The notes below the pieces were generated by a model, which saw nothing but the letters and a program-made list of their open reading frames with translations, did no database searches and was not told the origin of the DNA. Shown here in pieces: positions 17,849-26,624 of a stretch of 64,000 bases of DNA. How positions within the stretch are numbered: position 1 is the stretch's first letter; the number at the start of each line of letters is the position of its first letter. Position numbers and translations under genes: made by a program. Source of the stretch: Halopseudomonas sabulinigri (GTDB lineage: Bacteria; Pseudomonadota; Gammaproteobacteria; Pseudomonadales; Pseudomonadaceae); contig DRHT01000032.1 of NCBI GenBank assembly GCA_011053055.1, positions 1 through 64,000 on the forward strand. The letters run 5' to 3'.

Positions 17849-18307
17849 TCAGATCTCCAATCCGGCCAGCACGCCAAGCGGCAGCGGCACGTCCAGAATG
17901 CGGTCGAAGAGAAAGTACAGGCTGGTGCCGAGTACGACGGCGAGAACCACGCTGGGCAGCCAACGGCCACCGAACAGGCGTGCCATGCCCAAGGCGAACA
18001 AAATGGCGCTGGGTACAAAGCCAAGACTTTCAAACAATGAAGCGAGGGCCAGCAGCAGCGCGAGGCAGATGGCGACTTTGATCAGCATCGGCTTGGTCAG
18101 CGCTGGCTCATCGCTGGGGCTGCTCTCCAGCGCAGGTTTGATCAGCAGCACCAGTGCACCCAGCCCTAGCAGAATCAGCAGCATCAGCGGGTAGGCGCGC
18201 GGCCCTACAGGCTCATAGGAAAAGGGCGCATGAAAGCCCCAGGCGATGACGCCAAGGCACAGGCAAGCCAGCAGCAGGCTCGCCGCAAACAGACGTTGAT
18301 AGAGCAT
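17849..18307 (-). CDS. tctB: Tripartite tricarboxylate transporter small membrane subunit TctB
   Basis: The four-helix small membrane component of TctABC. The 152-aa protein has hydrophobic helices at about residues 9-27, 40-58, 75-92 and 97-135, and the semi-conserved GPRAYPLMLLILLGLGAL typical of TctB. It sits between tctC (97-bp gap) and tctA (2-bp gap). Sequence conservation in this family is low, so the neighbours carry much of the assignment. Confidence 0.9.
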   Translation of the reverse strand: MLYQRLFAASLLLACLCLGVIAWGFHAPFSYEPVGPRAYPLMLLILLGLGALVLLIKPALESSPSDEPALTKPMLIKVAICLALLLALASLFESLGFVPSAILFALGMARLFGGRWLPSVVLAVVLGTSLYFLFDRILDVPLPLGVLAGLEI

Positions 18308-18403
18308 GGGTATGTCCTCGCAGGCGCAGCGTGGGCCCAGGGCCGCACGCTGGCGAAGCTGTTACTGAACCGGGTTTATCGAGTTCGGGTGACTGATCAG
18401 CGG

Positions 18404-19384
18404 TTACTGAACCAGGCCAAACTCGGCGGCGAGTGACTTGTACTGAGCCACCTCCTTCTTCACGTAGGCGTCGAGTTCGTCGCCGGTCATGGCGAAGGGG
18501 AAGAGCTCGCGCTGGGCGCGTAGGGTGGCGAAGTCGTCGGAGGCGAGCAGCTCGTCAAAGCTGTTCTTCCACCAGGCGAAGTCTTCAGCGCTGACGTCTG
18601 GCCCCATGTAAAAGCCGCGCACTACAGGCCAGCTAACATCAAAGCCCTGTTCTTTGGCGGTGGGGATATCTTCGACAATGTCACCTTCCAGGCGCTCGTC
18701 AGCGAGGATCGCCAGAATGCGCATGTCACCGCTTTCGATGTGGGGCATGGCGTCGGAAATGTCGGAGCTGGCCACCTGAATGTGGCCGCCCAGCAAGGCT
18801 GTGGCCAATTCGCCGCCGCCTTCCATGGCGACGTAGCGCAGGCTGCGTGGGTCGATACCGGCAGCGCGAGCGACCAGCGCCGTTTGCATCCAGTCCTGGC
18901 TGCCAACGGTGCCGCCGGAGCCGATCACTACCTTGGAGGGGTCTTTCTTCAATGCGGCGACCAGATCATCCAGTGTCTTGAACTCGGAGTCTGAACGCAC
19001 CGCGATGGCGCCGTAGCTAGTACCGACGGCTGCCAGCCACTTGACTGCCGTTTCGTCATACCGACCGAACTTACCCTGCGCCAGATTCAGCAGCGAACCG
19101 GTAGAAAAGGCAGTGATGGTGCCCGGATCATCGGCGCGTTGCGCAACCACGGAGTTGTAGGCCACGGCGCCAATGCCGCCCGGCATATAAGTGACGCGCA
19201 TCGGCCGTGACAGGTGCTTGCCGTCGAGCAGCGCGCTTTGCGCCAGCTTGCAGGTCAGGTCAAAGCCGCCGCCGGGTGAGGCCGGGGCGATGCATTCCGG
19301 ACGCTTGGGTTCAGCAGCCAGGGTGTAACCGGCCAAGCCAAAGCAGATGGCTGCGAGCAGAGCAGAACGAAGTGTTGTTTTCAT
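18404..19384 (-). CDS. tctC: Tripartite tricarboxylate transporter periplasmic binding protein TctC
   Basis: Periplasmic solute receptor of the TctABC system (Bug family). The 326-aa precursor has a signal peptide ending near YTLAAEP. The mature start PECIAPASPGGGFDLTCK carries the binding-site loop. It also has VIGSGGTVGSQDWMQT and GGELATALLGGHIQVA. A GAGGAACC ribosome site precedes the ATG. It follows the opdH porin gene by 31 bp. Citrate or a related tricarboxylate is likely, inferred from the complete opdH-tctCBA/tctDE set. Confidence 0.94.
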   Translation of the reverse strand: MKTTLRSALLAAICFGLAGYTLAAEPKRPECIAPASPGGGFDLTCKLAQSALLDGKHLSRPMRVTYMPGGIGAVAYNSVVAQRADDPGTITAFSTGSLLNLAQGKFGRYDETAVKWLAAVGTSYGAIAVRSDSEFKTLDDLVAALKKDPSKVVIGSGGTVGSQDWMQTALVARAAGIDPRSLRYVAMEGGGELATALLGGHIQVASSDISDAMPHIESGDMRILAILADERLEGDIVEDIPTAKEQGFDVSWPVVRGFYMGPDVSAEDFAWWKNSFDELLASDDFATLRAQRELFPFAMTGDELDAYVKKEVAQYKSLAAEFGLVQ

Positions 19385-19415
19385 GGGTGGTTCCTCATGG
19401 TTTTTATTGTAGTGC

Positions 19416-20681
19416 TTACCAGATGGGTAGGCTGTAGCTGACGATCAGACGGTTCTCATCGGCGTTGCGGGCGAAGTCGGAGCGATAGCTCGCGTTGCGC
19501 CAGCGCAGGCCGAGGTTCTTCAGTGCGCCATCCTGGAACACGTACTGCAGCTCGGTGTCGCGCTCCCATTCCGAGCCCGAGCCGCCGGCTACCGGTTTGG
19601 CGTCATCACCGCTGATGTAGCGGCTCATAAAGCTCAGGCCGGGGATGCCGAGGGCGGTAAAATCGTAGTCATAACGCAGCTGCCAAGAGCGCTCGTTGGC
19701 TTCGGCAAAATCATTGATCTGGACGAAGTTGACCAGAAAAGGGTTGCTGCCATCGACGTAAGGAAAGGCGTTGTCGCCGTGCATTTGCTGCAGCGACACG
19801 GTCAGCTCGTGACCGGCCTGGCCGTAGCCGAGGCGACCCTGCCAAGCCTGGTTATCGATTTTGCCGGCGTTGGCGCTGCCCTGGTCGTCGGAGACCGCGA
19901 CGCGCAGCTCGCTGCTCAGCTTGCCTTCGCCCAGCGCGTACGCATGGGTTAAACCAAAAACCTGTTGGCGGTAGATATCATCCAGTTGTGCCAGATAGTA
20001 GCTGCCCGCCAGGTCGGTGCTGAATTGGTAATTCAGACCGGCCCAATCAAAATTGTCGGCACTGAACGAACCGCCAAAACGGCGGTTGCGGTTGTTCAGT
20101 GCCATATCTTCAGCATCGGTGGAGTCGCGCTCGGTAGTCTTGGTAAGACGACCCAGTTCAATGTCGAGTTTTTCGAATTCGTTAACGCCCAGCCGGCCGC
20201 CCTGAAAGGTTTGCGGCAAAATGCGGCTGGTGTTGGGTTGGAGTATCGGGTTTTTTGGCATCAAGGTGCCGATCTGCAGCTCTGATTCGGAGTAACGCGC
20301 CTTGGCGGTCAGTCCCAGCTTGCTGTATTCATCAGCGGCGCGGCCATCGTCGTGGGTTGGCAGCAGGCCAGTGCCGGTGCGGTCGGGGCTGGAATCCAGC
20401 TTCACGCCGAGCATGGCTTTGGCATCCAGACCAAAGCCAACGGCGCCTCGGGTAAAGCCGGATTGCAGGTCAAGAATAAAACCCTGCGCCCACTCTTCAC
20501 GCTTGGATTGGCCAGTGCCTTCACGAAAGTCGCGATTGAAATAGATATTGCTGGTGCTGAACTTGGCGCTGCTGTCTTCGACGAAACCTTCTGCATGTAG
20601 CAGTGGTGCGAGCAGTAGTGAGCTGGTGGCGAGCAGAGTGCTAGGCAAACCCCGGCGCCGAGCCATGGATGCTGTGATCAT
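19416..20681 (-). CDS. opdH: OprD-family outer-membrane porin, OpdH-like
   Basis: Substrate-selective outer-membrane channel of the OprD family, 421 aa, with a signal peptide ending near LLHAEG. The mature start FVEDSSAKFSTSNIYFNRDFREG is typical, and amphipathic strands run to the C-terminal LIVSYSLPIW, whose final aromatic residue is the usual porin sorting signal. It is the first gene of the tct operon and divergent from tctDE, as in Pseudomonas opdH loci for cis-aconitate/citrate. The exact substrate is inferred from context. Confidence 0.91.
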   Translation of the reverse strand: MITASMARRRGLPSTLLATSSLLLAPLLHAEGFVEDSSAKFSTSNIYFNRDFREGTGQSKREEWAQGFILDLQSGFTRGAVGFGLDAKAMLGVKLDSSPDRTGTGLLPTHDDGRAADEYSKLGLTAKARYSESELQIGTLMPKNPILQPNTSRILPQTFQGGRLGVNEFEKLDIELGRLTKTTERDSTDAEDMALNNRNRRFGGSFSADNFDWAGLNYQFSTDLAGSYYLAQLDDIYRQQVFGLTHAYALGEGKLSSELRVAVSDDQGSANAGKIDNQAWQGRLGYGQAGHELTVSLQQMHGDNAFPYVDGSNPFLVNFVQINDFAEANERSWQLRYDYDFTALGIPGLSFMSRYISGDDAKPVAGGSGSEWERDTELQYVFQDGALKNLGLRWRNASYRSDFARNADENRLIVSYSLPIW

Positions 20682-20727
20682 ACGGGTACTCCATTGTTCT
20701 TTTTTTGTGTTTTGCTGCTACTTCGGT

Positions 20728-20776
20728 GGGTGACCGTCGGGTGATGCTAATGCGCTAACCTTTCAGCAACCTTTCA
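20728..20776. promoter_or_regulatory. Candidate TctD operator: two direct repeats with 11-bp spacing
   Basis: In the opdH/tctDE divergent gap, GGGTGA occurs at 20728 and 20739, and AACCTTTCA at 20757 and 20768. Both pairs are spaced exactly 11 bp start to start, the spacing used by tandem OmpR/PhoB-type response regulators such as TctD. The nine-base repeat is exact. This supports control of both divergent promoters by TctD but is inference. Confidence 0.6.
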
Positions 20777-20861
20777 TCTGCAAAGGCACGCAGGCCGCGC
20801 TGTGCAGAGCCGACGAGCGGTGTACACTCAGCCAAATTCCCCTTATTGAGAGAGAGCAGCA

Positions 20862-21530
20862 GTGCGCATTCTGCTGGTAGAAGACGACCCCGAACTGGCT
20901 GACAGTCTATCCCGCGCGCTCAAGGCCGGGGGCTGGACGGTGGACACGCTGCACGATGGCATCGCCGCTGATCTGGCGTTGCGCAGCGAGGATTACGCCC
21001 TAGCGATTCTTGATGTTGGCTTACCGCGCCAGGATGGCTTTGAGGTGTTACGCAAATTGCGTGAACGCGGGCAGACCCTGGCAGTACTCATGTTGACGGC
21101 GCGTGGCGAAGTAGCTGATCGCGTGCGCGGTCTGAATCTGGGCGCTGATGATTATCTAGCCAAACCCTTTGAGTTGAGTGAGCTGGAAGCACGGGTCAAC
21201 GCCCTGCTGCGGCGTAGTTTGATGGGCGGCGAACGTCAGCAGCAATGCGGAACCTTGGCCTACGATCTGAACGACCGACGGTTCAGTTTGGCCGAGACGT
21301 CGCTGGCGCTGCCTTCACGCGAACACGCGGTGCTGGAAAATCTGATTGCGCGTCCGGGTCGGCTGATGAGCAAGGAGCAACTGGCCGGCAAGGTGTTTGG
21401 TCTGGACCAGGACGCCAACCCTGAAGCGATTGAAATCTACATCTCGCGGCTGCGACGCAAGCTGGAAGGCAGCGGTGTGCGTATCGTCACGTTTCGTGGT
21501 TTGGGTTATCTGTTGGAGGCCGATGCATGA
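20862..21530 (+). CDS. tctD: Response regulator TctD (OmpR family)
   Basis: DNA-binding response regulator for tricarboxylate uptake. The 222-aa protein has the receiver acidic pair EDDPE near residue 8, the phospho-acceptor in AILDVGLPRQDG, the conserved Thr in MLTARG and Lys in LAKPFE. The C-terminal winged helix ends IVTFRGLGYLLE. It begins with GTG after GAGAGAG and overlaps tctE by 4 bp. Confidence 0.95.
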   Translation: MRILLVEDDPELADSLSRALKAGGWTVDTLHDGIAADLALRSEDYALAILDVGLPRQDGFEVLRKLRERGQTLAVLMLTARGEVADRVRGLNLGADDYLAKPFELSELEARVNALLRRSLMGGERQQQCGTLAYDLNDRRFSLAETSLALPSREHAVLENLIARPGRLMSKEQLAGKVFGLDQDANPEAIEIYISRLRRKLEGSGVRIVTFRGLGYLLEADA

Positions 21531-22891
21531 GTTTGCGTGGCCGGCTGTTACGGCGGCTGGCGCTGGTGCTCTCCATTCTGTTGCTGCTGGGTAGCAGCTT
21601 TGCCTATTGGAACGCGCGCCGCGCCGCGGATACGGCTTACGACCGCTCGCTGCTGTCCTCTGCCCGCGCTATCGCCGAGCGACTCTACGATGAGCAAGGT
21701 GAGCTGTCAGTTGAAGTGCCTTATATCGCGCTCGATAACTTTGCCTACGACATCACGGGTCGCCTTTACTACCAGGTACTGGATCTGCAAGGTCGCTCGG
21801 TCTCCGGTTATGAAGACCTGCCGGGGCCGAATGAAGACGTACCTATGACGCAGGATTATCCAGCGCTCGCGCGTTTTTACGATGCCGATTACCGCAATAC
21901 GGGGGTGCGCCTGGTCAGCCTGTTGCAACCGATCAGCGGCGGCAGCAGCCAAGGCATGGCGGAAATCCGCGTGGCAGAAACACTGGAAGCGCGCGAGCGT
22001 ATGGCGCGTAACCTGCTGCGCCAATCACTGATCAACCTGGGGGTGCTGGCCGCTAGCGCTTTGTTGATGGCCTGGTTGGCGGTGACGGCGGCGTTGCGCC
22101 CCTTGCAGCGCTTGCGTAATGAAGTGGCCGAGCGACGCAGCGATGATCTGCGGCCAATTAATACGACGGGTCTTCAGCGCGAAGTGCGCCCGCTAGTGGA
22201 TTCGATTAACCACTTTACCGGGCGGCTCAGGGAGAACTTCGAGCGCCAACGCGACTTCATCGCTGAAGCCTCGCATGAGTTGCGCACGCCGCTGGCGGCG
22301 CTCAAGGCGCGCATCGAACTGGGCCTGCGCAGCGAACAACCGACGGATTGGCAGCAGGCGCTGCATGAAGCAGATGCCAGTACCGATCGCACTATTCAGT
22401 TGGCAAACCGATTGCTGTCGATGGCGCGGATTGAACGTGGCGCGCGGGCGGTGGCCGAGGGCAGCGCGGAGTTGATCGAGATGGCGCCGTTGGTACAGGA
22501 GCTGGCATTGGCGATGGCACCGCTGGCGCACGGTCGCGCGGTCGCGCTGGCGTTGGAAGTAGACGCACCTTTCAGTGTCTGGGGAGAGCCAACGTTGTTG
22601 CAAGAGCTGTTGGGCAATCTGATTGATAACGCGCTGCACCACACGCCCAAGGATGGGCAGATCATTTTGCGTTTACGGGCGCCGGCGGTGCTAGAGGTGG
22701 AAGACAGCGGCCCCGGTATTCCGCAAGCTGACCGCGATCGGGTATTTGAGCGCTTTTATCATCAAAGCCCGGAAGGGACCGGGCTAGGACTATCGATTGT
22801 CGGTGAGATCTGCCGCGCCCATCGTGCCAACATTAGTCTGCACGAGGGCGCCGTCAGCGGCCTGCTGGTACGGGTTAGTTTTCCCGCCTGA
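21527..22891 (+). CDS. tctE: Sensor histidine kinase TctE
   Basis: Membrane sensor kinase partner of TctD, 454 aa. One transmembrane helix is at residues 9-27, a periplasmic sensor of about 140 residues follows, and a second helix lies near 165-190, then HAMP. The phosphorylated His is in ASHELRTPLAALKARI. The ATPase domain has GNLIDNALHHTP, VEDSGPGIP and GTGLGLSIVGEI. It detects tricarboxylates in related systems; the ligand here is inferred. Confidence 0.95.
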   Translation: MSLRGRLLRRLALVLSILLLLGSSFAYWNARRAADTAYDRSLLSSARAIAERLYDEQGELSVEVPYIALDNFAYDITGRLYYQVLDLQGRSVSGYEDLPGPNEDVPMTQDYPALARFYDADYRNTGVRLVSLLQPISGGSSQGMAEIRVAETLEARERMARNLLRQSLINLGVLAASALLMAWLAVTAALRPLQRLRNEVAERRSDDLRPINTTGLQREVRPLVDSINHFTGRLRENFERQRDFIAEASHELRTPLAALKARIELGLRSEQPTDWQQALHEADASTDRTIQLANRLLSMARIERGARAVAEGSAELIEMAPLVQELALAMAPLAHGRAVALALEVDAPFSVWGEPTLLQELLGNLIDNALHHTPKDGQIILRLRAPAVLEVEDSGPGIPQADRDRVFERFYHQSPEGTGLGLSIVGEICRAHRANISLHEGAVSGLLVRVSFPA

Positions 22892-22906
22892 GGCCAGCCA
22901 CAAATC

Positions 22907-23461
22907 TTACTTGGCGCGATGCCATTCGTACTGCTGGAAAACTTCGTCGACCGGGGTCTGAGCTACATGGTTTGTGTAGTTGCTCATGACCTTCTGGGCC
23001 AGACCGAGAATCACCTCTAGTACCTGGCGCTGGGCATAGCCGGCGGCGTAAAAGGCATCCAGGTCGGCTTTATCCACTTCACCGCGCTTACGCACCATAG
23101 CCAAAGTGAAGGTGCGCAGGGCTTCCAGCTTGCTGTCGGGGAGCGGCGTTTCGTTGCGCAGGGCGTCGGTGATGTCGTCTGATACTTTCATCATCTTGGC
23201 GATACCGGTGTGCGCAGGCACGCAATAGTGGCATTCGTGCTCGACGTTAATGGTCTGCCAAACCACGGTCAGCTCATCGGCGTTAAAGCTGCTGTCCTGA
23301 AACAGGCCGTGTAGCACCTGATAACCATCAAGCAGGCCGGGTGCTTCCGCCATGACCTTGTGCAGGCCTGGGATGCGACCAAAACCTTTTTCTGATTTCT
23401 CCAGCAGCGCCTTGGAAGCTTCCGGGGCGGATGTTTTGTCGTGTAGTTTGAAATCTGACAT
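22907..23461 (-). CDS. AhpD-like carboxymuconolactone decarboxylase-family protein
   Basis: A 184-aa all-helical protein of the CMD/AhpD superfamily. The motif HECHYCVPAHTGIAK carries the CxxC pair and following histidine of peroxidase-type members, suggesting a thiol redox or peroxide-related role. It is divergent from a TetR gene, and the gap holds three TTGAG palindromes, so it is probably the main target of that regulator. Substrate unknown. Confidence 0.85.
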   Translation of the reverse strand: MSDFKLHDKTSAPEASKALLEKSEKGFGRIPGLHKVMAEAPGLLDGYQVLHGLFQDSSFNADELTVVWQTINVEHECHYCVPAHTGIAKMMKVSDDITDALRNETPLPDSKLEALRTFTLAMVRKRGEVDKADLDAFYAAGYAQRQVLEVILGLAQKVMSNYTNHVAQTPVDEVFQQYEWHRAK

Positions 23462-23485
23462 AGGATCTCCGAGCTGTTGATGTTT

Positions 23486-23560
23486 TTGAGCGATTGCTCA
23501 GGTAGTTCACCGTAGCTGTATTTGAGTGATCATTCAAGTTATTATTGAGCGCTCGCTCAA
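23486..23560. promoter_or_regulatory. Three palindromic TetR operator candidates (TTGAGYG...TCAA)
   Basis: TTGAGCGATTGCTCAG (23486-23501), TTGAGTGATCATTCAA (23522-23537) and TTGAGCGCTCGCTCAA (23545-23560) are 16-bp palindromes of one consensus. The last two are perfect or nearly perfect. They fill the gap between the AhpD-like gene and the divergent tetR, which implies cooperative repression of both genes. Confidence 0.78.
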
Positions 23561-23595
23561 CCAGCCCTTCGTCAATCCAACTCAGGACAGCTTCG

Positions 23596-24198
23596 ATGCC
23601 CAGACCCGCCCGCCATGACCGCCAGATTGCGTTGGATAAAGCCGTTGACCTGTTTTGGGAGCGTGGTTACCACGCTACCTCAATGAAGCATCTTGAGCAG
23701 GCCCTGGATATGCGCCCCGGCAGCTTGTACGCCACTTTTGGCAGCAAGAGTGGCTTGTTCAGCGAAGCCCTCAACTCCTACGCCCGGCAGATGGCGGAGG
23801 AGTTGGCAGGCTGTCTGAGTACCAGTGACAACTTGGTTGAAGGGTTCAAATTTTACCTGCGCAGCCTCGCCGGCCCTTGTCTGGTGCGCGAAAATCGCCC
23901 GCCGCGAGCGTGCATGTTGATCAAGACGTTATTGGAAGTGAACGAAGAAGAGCCCGCCTTGCAGCAGCAGGTTAATCACGTGCTGGATCAGATGGAGCAG
24001 CTGTTGGCGGCTGAGTTGGGCCGCGCTCAGGCGCAGGGCGAAATTCGCTTAGAAGTAGACTGCGCGCGCCTTGCGCGTTTGCTGCAAGGGCAGGTGATCG
24101 GTCTGCGCAGTTTCGCGCAGCGTGATACCAATCCAGAGCATTTGGCCGATCTGGCCGAGGACATGGGTTCCCTGTTTGAGTCTTATTTGATTCACTGA
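23596..24198 (+). CDS. TetR/AcrR-family regulator
   Basis: A 200-aa repressor beginning MPRPARHDRQIALDKAVDLF. The helix-turn-helix ends with the recognition region MRPGSLYATFGSKSGLF, as in many redox- or electrophile-responsive TetR proteins. CMLIKTLLEV lies in the ligand domain and its cysteine could be a sensor, which is speculative. ATG 23596 after AGGACA is preferred to the track start at 23545, which lies within the operator cluster. Divergent from the AhpD-like gene. Confidence 0.88.
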   Translation: MPRPARHDRQIALDKAVDLFWERGYHATSMKHLEQALDMRPGSLYATFGSKSGLFSEALNSYARQMAEELAGCLSTSDNLVEGFKFYLRSLAGPCLVRENRPPRACMLIKTLLEVNEEEPALQQQVNHVLDQMEQLLAAELGRAQAQGEIRLEVDCARLARLLQGQVIGLRSFAQRDTNPEHLADLAEDMGSLFESYLIH

Positions 24199-24204
24199 AG
24201 ATAA

Positions 24205-24247
24205 TTTAAATTATGCATGTAATGCTATGCAGGCTGTTTAAATTATG
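24205..24247. promoter_or_regulatory. A+T-rich repeat in the thiolase/RND promoter
   Basis: TTTAAATTATG occurs exactly twice, at 24205 and 24237, 32 bp apart (about three helical turns). The first copy extends to TTTAAATTATGCATGTAAT, which matches 16 of 19 bases of a site upstream of the SDR gene at 31235. A candidate operator for a local regulator, perhaps the TetR at 29776. Confidence 0.5.
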
Positions 24248-24298
24248 GTTATCATCTGATGGTGTTGCCCATTTACCTTGTCATTGAGGAACAACGCC

Positions 24299-25435
24299 AT
24301 GACATCCATTGTTATCGCCGGCTACGTACGCTCCCCTTTTCAGTTCGCACGCAAAGGCGGCTTGATCAATCTGCGCCCTGACGATCTGGCCGCGCAGGTG
24401 CTGGCCGGTTTGGTATCTCGTCTTGATCTGGACCCCGCGCTCCTTGAAGACGTGATCATGGGGTGTGCCTACCCGGAAGCCGAACAGGGCACGAATATCG
24501 CGCGGATCGCCAGTTTTCGCGCCGGCTTCCCGGATACCTTGGGTGGTGTGACGGTGAACCGTTTCTGTGGTTCCTCCATGACTGCGATCCACTTTGCTGC
24601 GGGCCAAATCATGCTGGGCGCTGGCGAGGCCTTCATTGCCGCTGGTGTTGAGTCCATGACGCGCGTGCCTATGGGTGGGTTCAATCCTTCGGCCAATCCG
24701 GATCTGCTGCAAAGCTTCCCCGAGGTTTATATGGCGATGGGGCATACCGCAGAAGAAGTAGCACGGCGTTTTGAGGTGAGCCGTGAGGAGCAGGACGAGC
24801 TGGCCGTGCTATCGCACGCCAAGGCGGCCAAAGCGCGTGAAGCGGGTTTGTTGGCAGATGAAATCGTGCCGGTGACGACGCCTGACGGTGTGGTGACAGA
24901 GGATGGTTGTATCCGCCCCGGTACCAACCTTGAGGCGCTCGCGCAGCTTAAACCAGCGTTTGGCGGTATGGTGACCGCAGGCACTGCGTCGCCACTCACG
25001 GACGGAAGTGCAGCGGTGTTGGTATGCACCGAAGAGTTTGCCCGCAAGCATGGGCTACCGATGCTTGCGCGTATTAAAGCGGTCGCCGTGGGCGGCTGTG
25101 CGCCAGAGATAATGGGTATGGGGCCGGTAGAGGCAACGCGTAAAGTGCTTGCTCGCGCCGGGCTGAGCATCAATGATGTCGACCTGATGGAAATCAACGA
25201 GGCGTTCTCCAGCCAGTCAATCGCCTGTTTGCGTGAGCTGGGCATGCCGCTGGAGAGGGTCAACCTAGATGGTGGCGCTTTGGCGTTGGGGCATCCATTG
25301 GGTGCCACCGGTGCGCGCATTACTGGCAAGGCTGCGGCATTGCTGAGACGCACCGGTGGCCGGTATGCGATTGCCACGCAATGCATTGCGGGCGGCCAGG
25401 GCGTTGCTACCTTGCTGGAAGCGATATCTCACTAA
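24299..25435 (+). CDS. Acetyl-CoA acyltransferase / thiolase family
   Basis: A 378-aa thiolase, which cleaves 3-ketoacyl-CoA or condenses acyl-CoA units. The nucleophilic cysteine is in NRFCGSSMTAIHFAAG near residue 88, the catalytic His in GGALALGHPLGATGARI, and the second active cysteine in CIAGGQGVA. The sequence resembles FadA-type degradative thiolases but stands without FadB. ATG 24299 follows GAGGAA at good spacing; the track start seven codons earlier is less likely. It is about 78 bp upstream of an RND adaptor gene on the same strand. Confidence 0.92.
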   Translation: MTSIVIAGYVRSPFQFARKGGLINLRPDDLAAQVLAGLVSRLDLDPALLEDVIMGCAYPEAEQGTNIARIASFRAGFPDTLGGVTVNRFCGSSMTAIHFAAGQIMLGAGEAFIAAGVESMTRVPMGGFNPSANPDLLQSFPEVYMAMGHTAEEVARRFEVSREEQDELAVLSHAKAAKAREAGLLADEIVPVTTPDGVVTEDGCIRPGTNLEALAQLKPAFGGMVTAGTASPLTDGSAAVLVCTEEFARKHGLPMLARIKAVAVGGCAPEIMGMGPVEATRKVLARAGLSINDVDLMEINEAFSSQSIACLRELGMPLERVNLDGGALALGHPLGATGARITGKAAALLRRTGGRYAIATQCIAGGQGVATLLEAISH

Positions 25436-25512
25436 CGATATCGAGCTAAATAGATAACTAAAAAAATATTGGGCCAACGTTGGCCCTGCGAGTGGGAAAG
25501 GGAGAATTCAGG

Positions 25513-26622
25513 ATGTCTGCAGGAAAAACCCTGTTGCTGGCGTGTCTGCTGGTTGCGATCGTGGGCTGTGAGAAAAACGACGAAGCCCCCATCACTAACG
25601 ACACCGCGCAGCCGCGCATGGTGCTGGCAACTGAGGTGCATCCAGCCACTAGCCGCGGTGCCACTTTTACCGGGGTGGTCGCCGCGCGCACGGAAAGCGA
25701 GTTGGGCTTTCGCGTCGCGGGCAAAGTGATTGAGCGTCGGGTTGATCCGGGTGAGCGGGTCAGCAAGGGCGATACCCTGCTGGTGTTGGACGTGGATGAT
25801 TTTGAGCTGGCACTGCGCGCCGCCAACAACCGCGTGCGTTCGGCGCAGGCCTCGTTGCGGCAAGCGCAGGATGATGAAAAACGCTATCGCCAGTTAGTCG
25901 AGACTGGCGCGGTGTCACGTCGTTCTTTTGATGAGGTGGTCACTGGCTTGCGGGTGGCGGAGGCGAACATGGCCTCGGCCCGTGCCGATAACGCTCAGGT
26001 GGAAAATCAGCGCGGCTATTCAACCCTGACGGCCGATGCCGATGGCGTGATTACCGACGTGCTGGCGGATGCTGGTCAGGTGGTTGCTGCGGGTCAAGTC
26101 GTTGCCCGATTGGCGCATAGAGGTGCGCGTGAGGCGGTCATCAGTATTCCGGAAACCCAACGCCACCTGGCTGACCACGCGGCCGCTGCGCAGCTCTTCG
26201 GTGACCCCGACACCATTATTCCGGCCAAATTGCGCGAGCTGTCGGCCTCTGCTGACCCAGTCACGCGTACCTATCGCGCCCGCTATGTGCTGGAAGACGG
26301 TGAAACGCCACTGGCGATTGGTGCAACAATAAGCATTCACTTGGATGACAGCGCCGCTTCTGCGCTAGCTCGAGTACCGCTCGGTGCGCTGTACGACGCG
26401 GGTGCTGGCACCGGTGTATGGGTCATAGATGAAGCCTCGACCGTGCACTTTACCCCGGTCAAAGTGGCCAGTCTGGGACAGGAGTATGCGCTGCTGTCTG
26501 AAGGGCTGCGCGAGGGGCAACGCATCGTTGCGCTGGGCGCGCACCTGCTACATGAAGGGGATGCGGTACGGCTGTTGCCAAAGGCGCCTTGGGCCGCTGA
26601 TTCTGCTGCACGGGAACTCTGA
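25513..26622 (+). CDS. RND efflux periplasmic adaptor (lipoprotein)
   Basis: Membrane-fusion protein linking an inner-membrane RND pump to an outer-membrane channel. The 369-aa precursor has a lipoprotein signal LLVAIVGC, with lipidated Cys near residue 19. Then come the barrel-sandwich segment GFRVAGKVIERRVDPGERV, a coiled-coil hairpin of about residues 100-165, and a beta-barrel. ATG 25513 follows GGAGA; the track start at 25480 lacks this. The RND gene starts 2 bp after the stop. Confidence 0.92.
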   Translation: MSAGKTLLLACLLVAIVGCEKNDEAPITNDTAQPRMVLATEVHPATSRGATFTGVVAARTESELGFRVAGKVIERRVDPGERVSKGDTLLVLDVDDFELALRAANNRVRSAQASLRQAQDDEKRYRQLVETGAVSRRSFDEVVTGLRVAEANMASARADNAQVENQRGYSTLTADADGVITDVLADAGQVVAAGQVVARLAHRGAREAVISIPETQRHLADHAAAAQLFGDPDTIIPAKLRELSASADPVTRTYRARYVLEDGETPLAIGATISIHLDDSAASALARVPLGALYDAGAGTGVWVIDEASTVHFTPVKVASLGQEYALLSEGLREGQRIVALGAHLLHEGDAVRLLPKAPWAADSAAREL

Positions 26623-26624
26623 CC

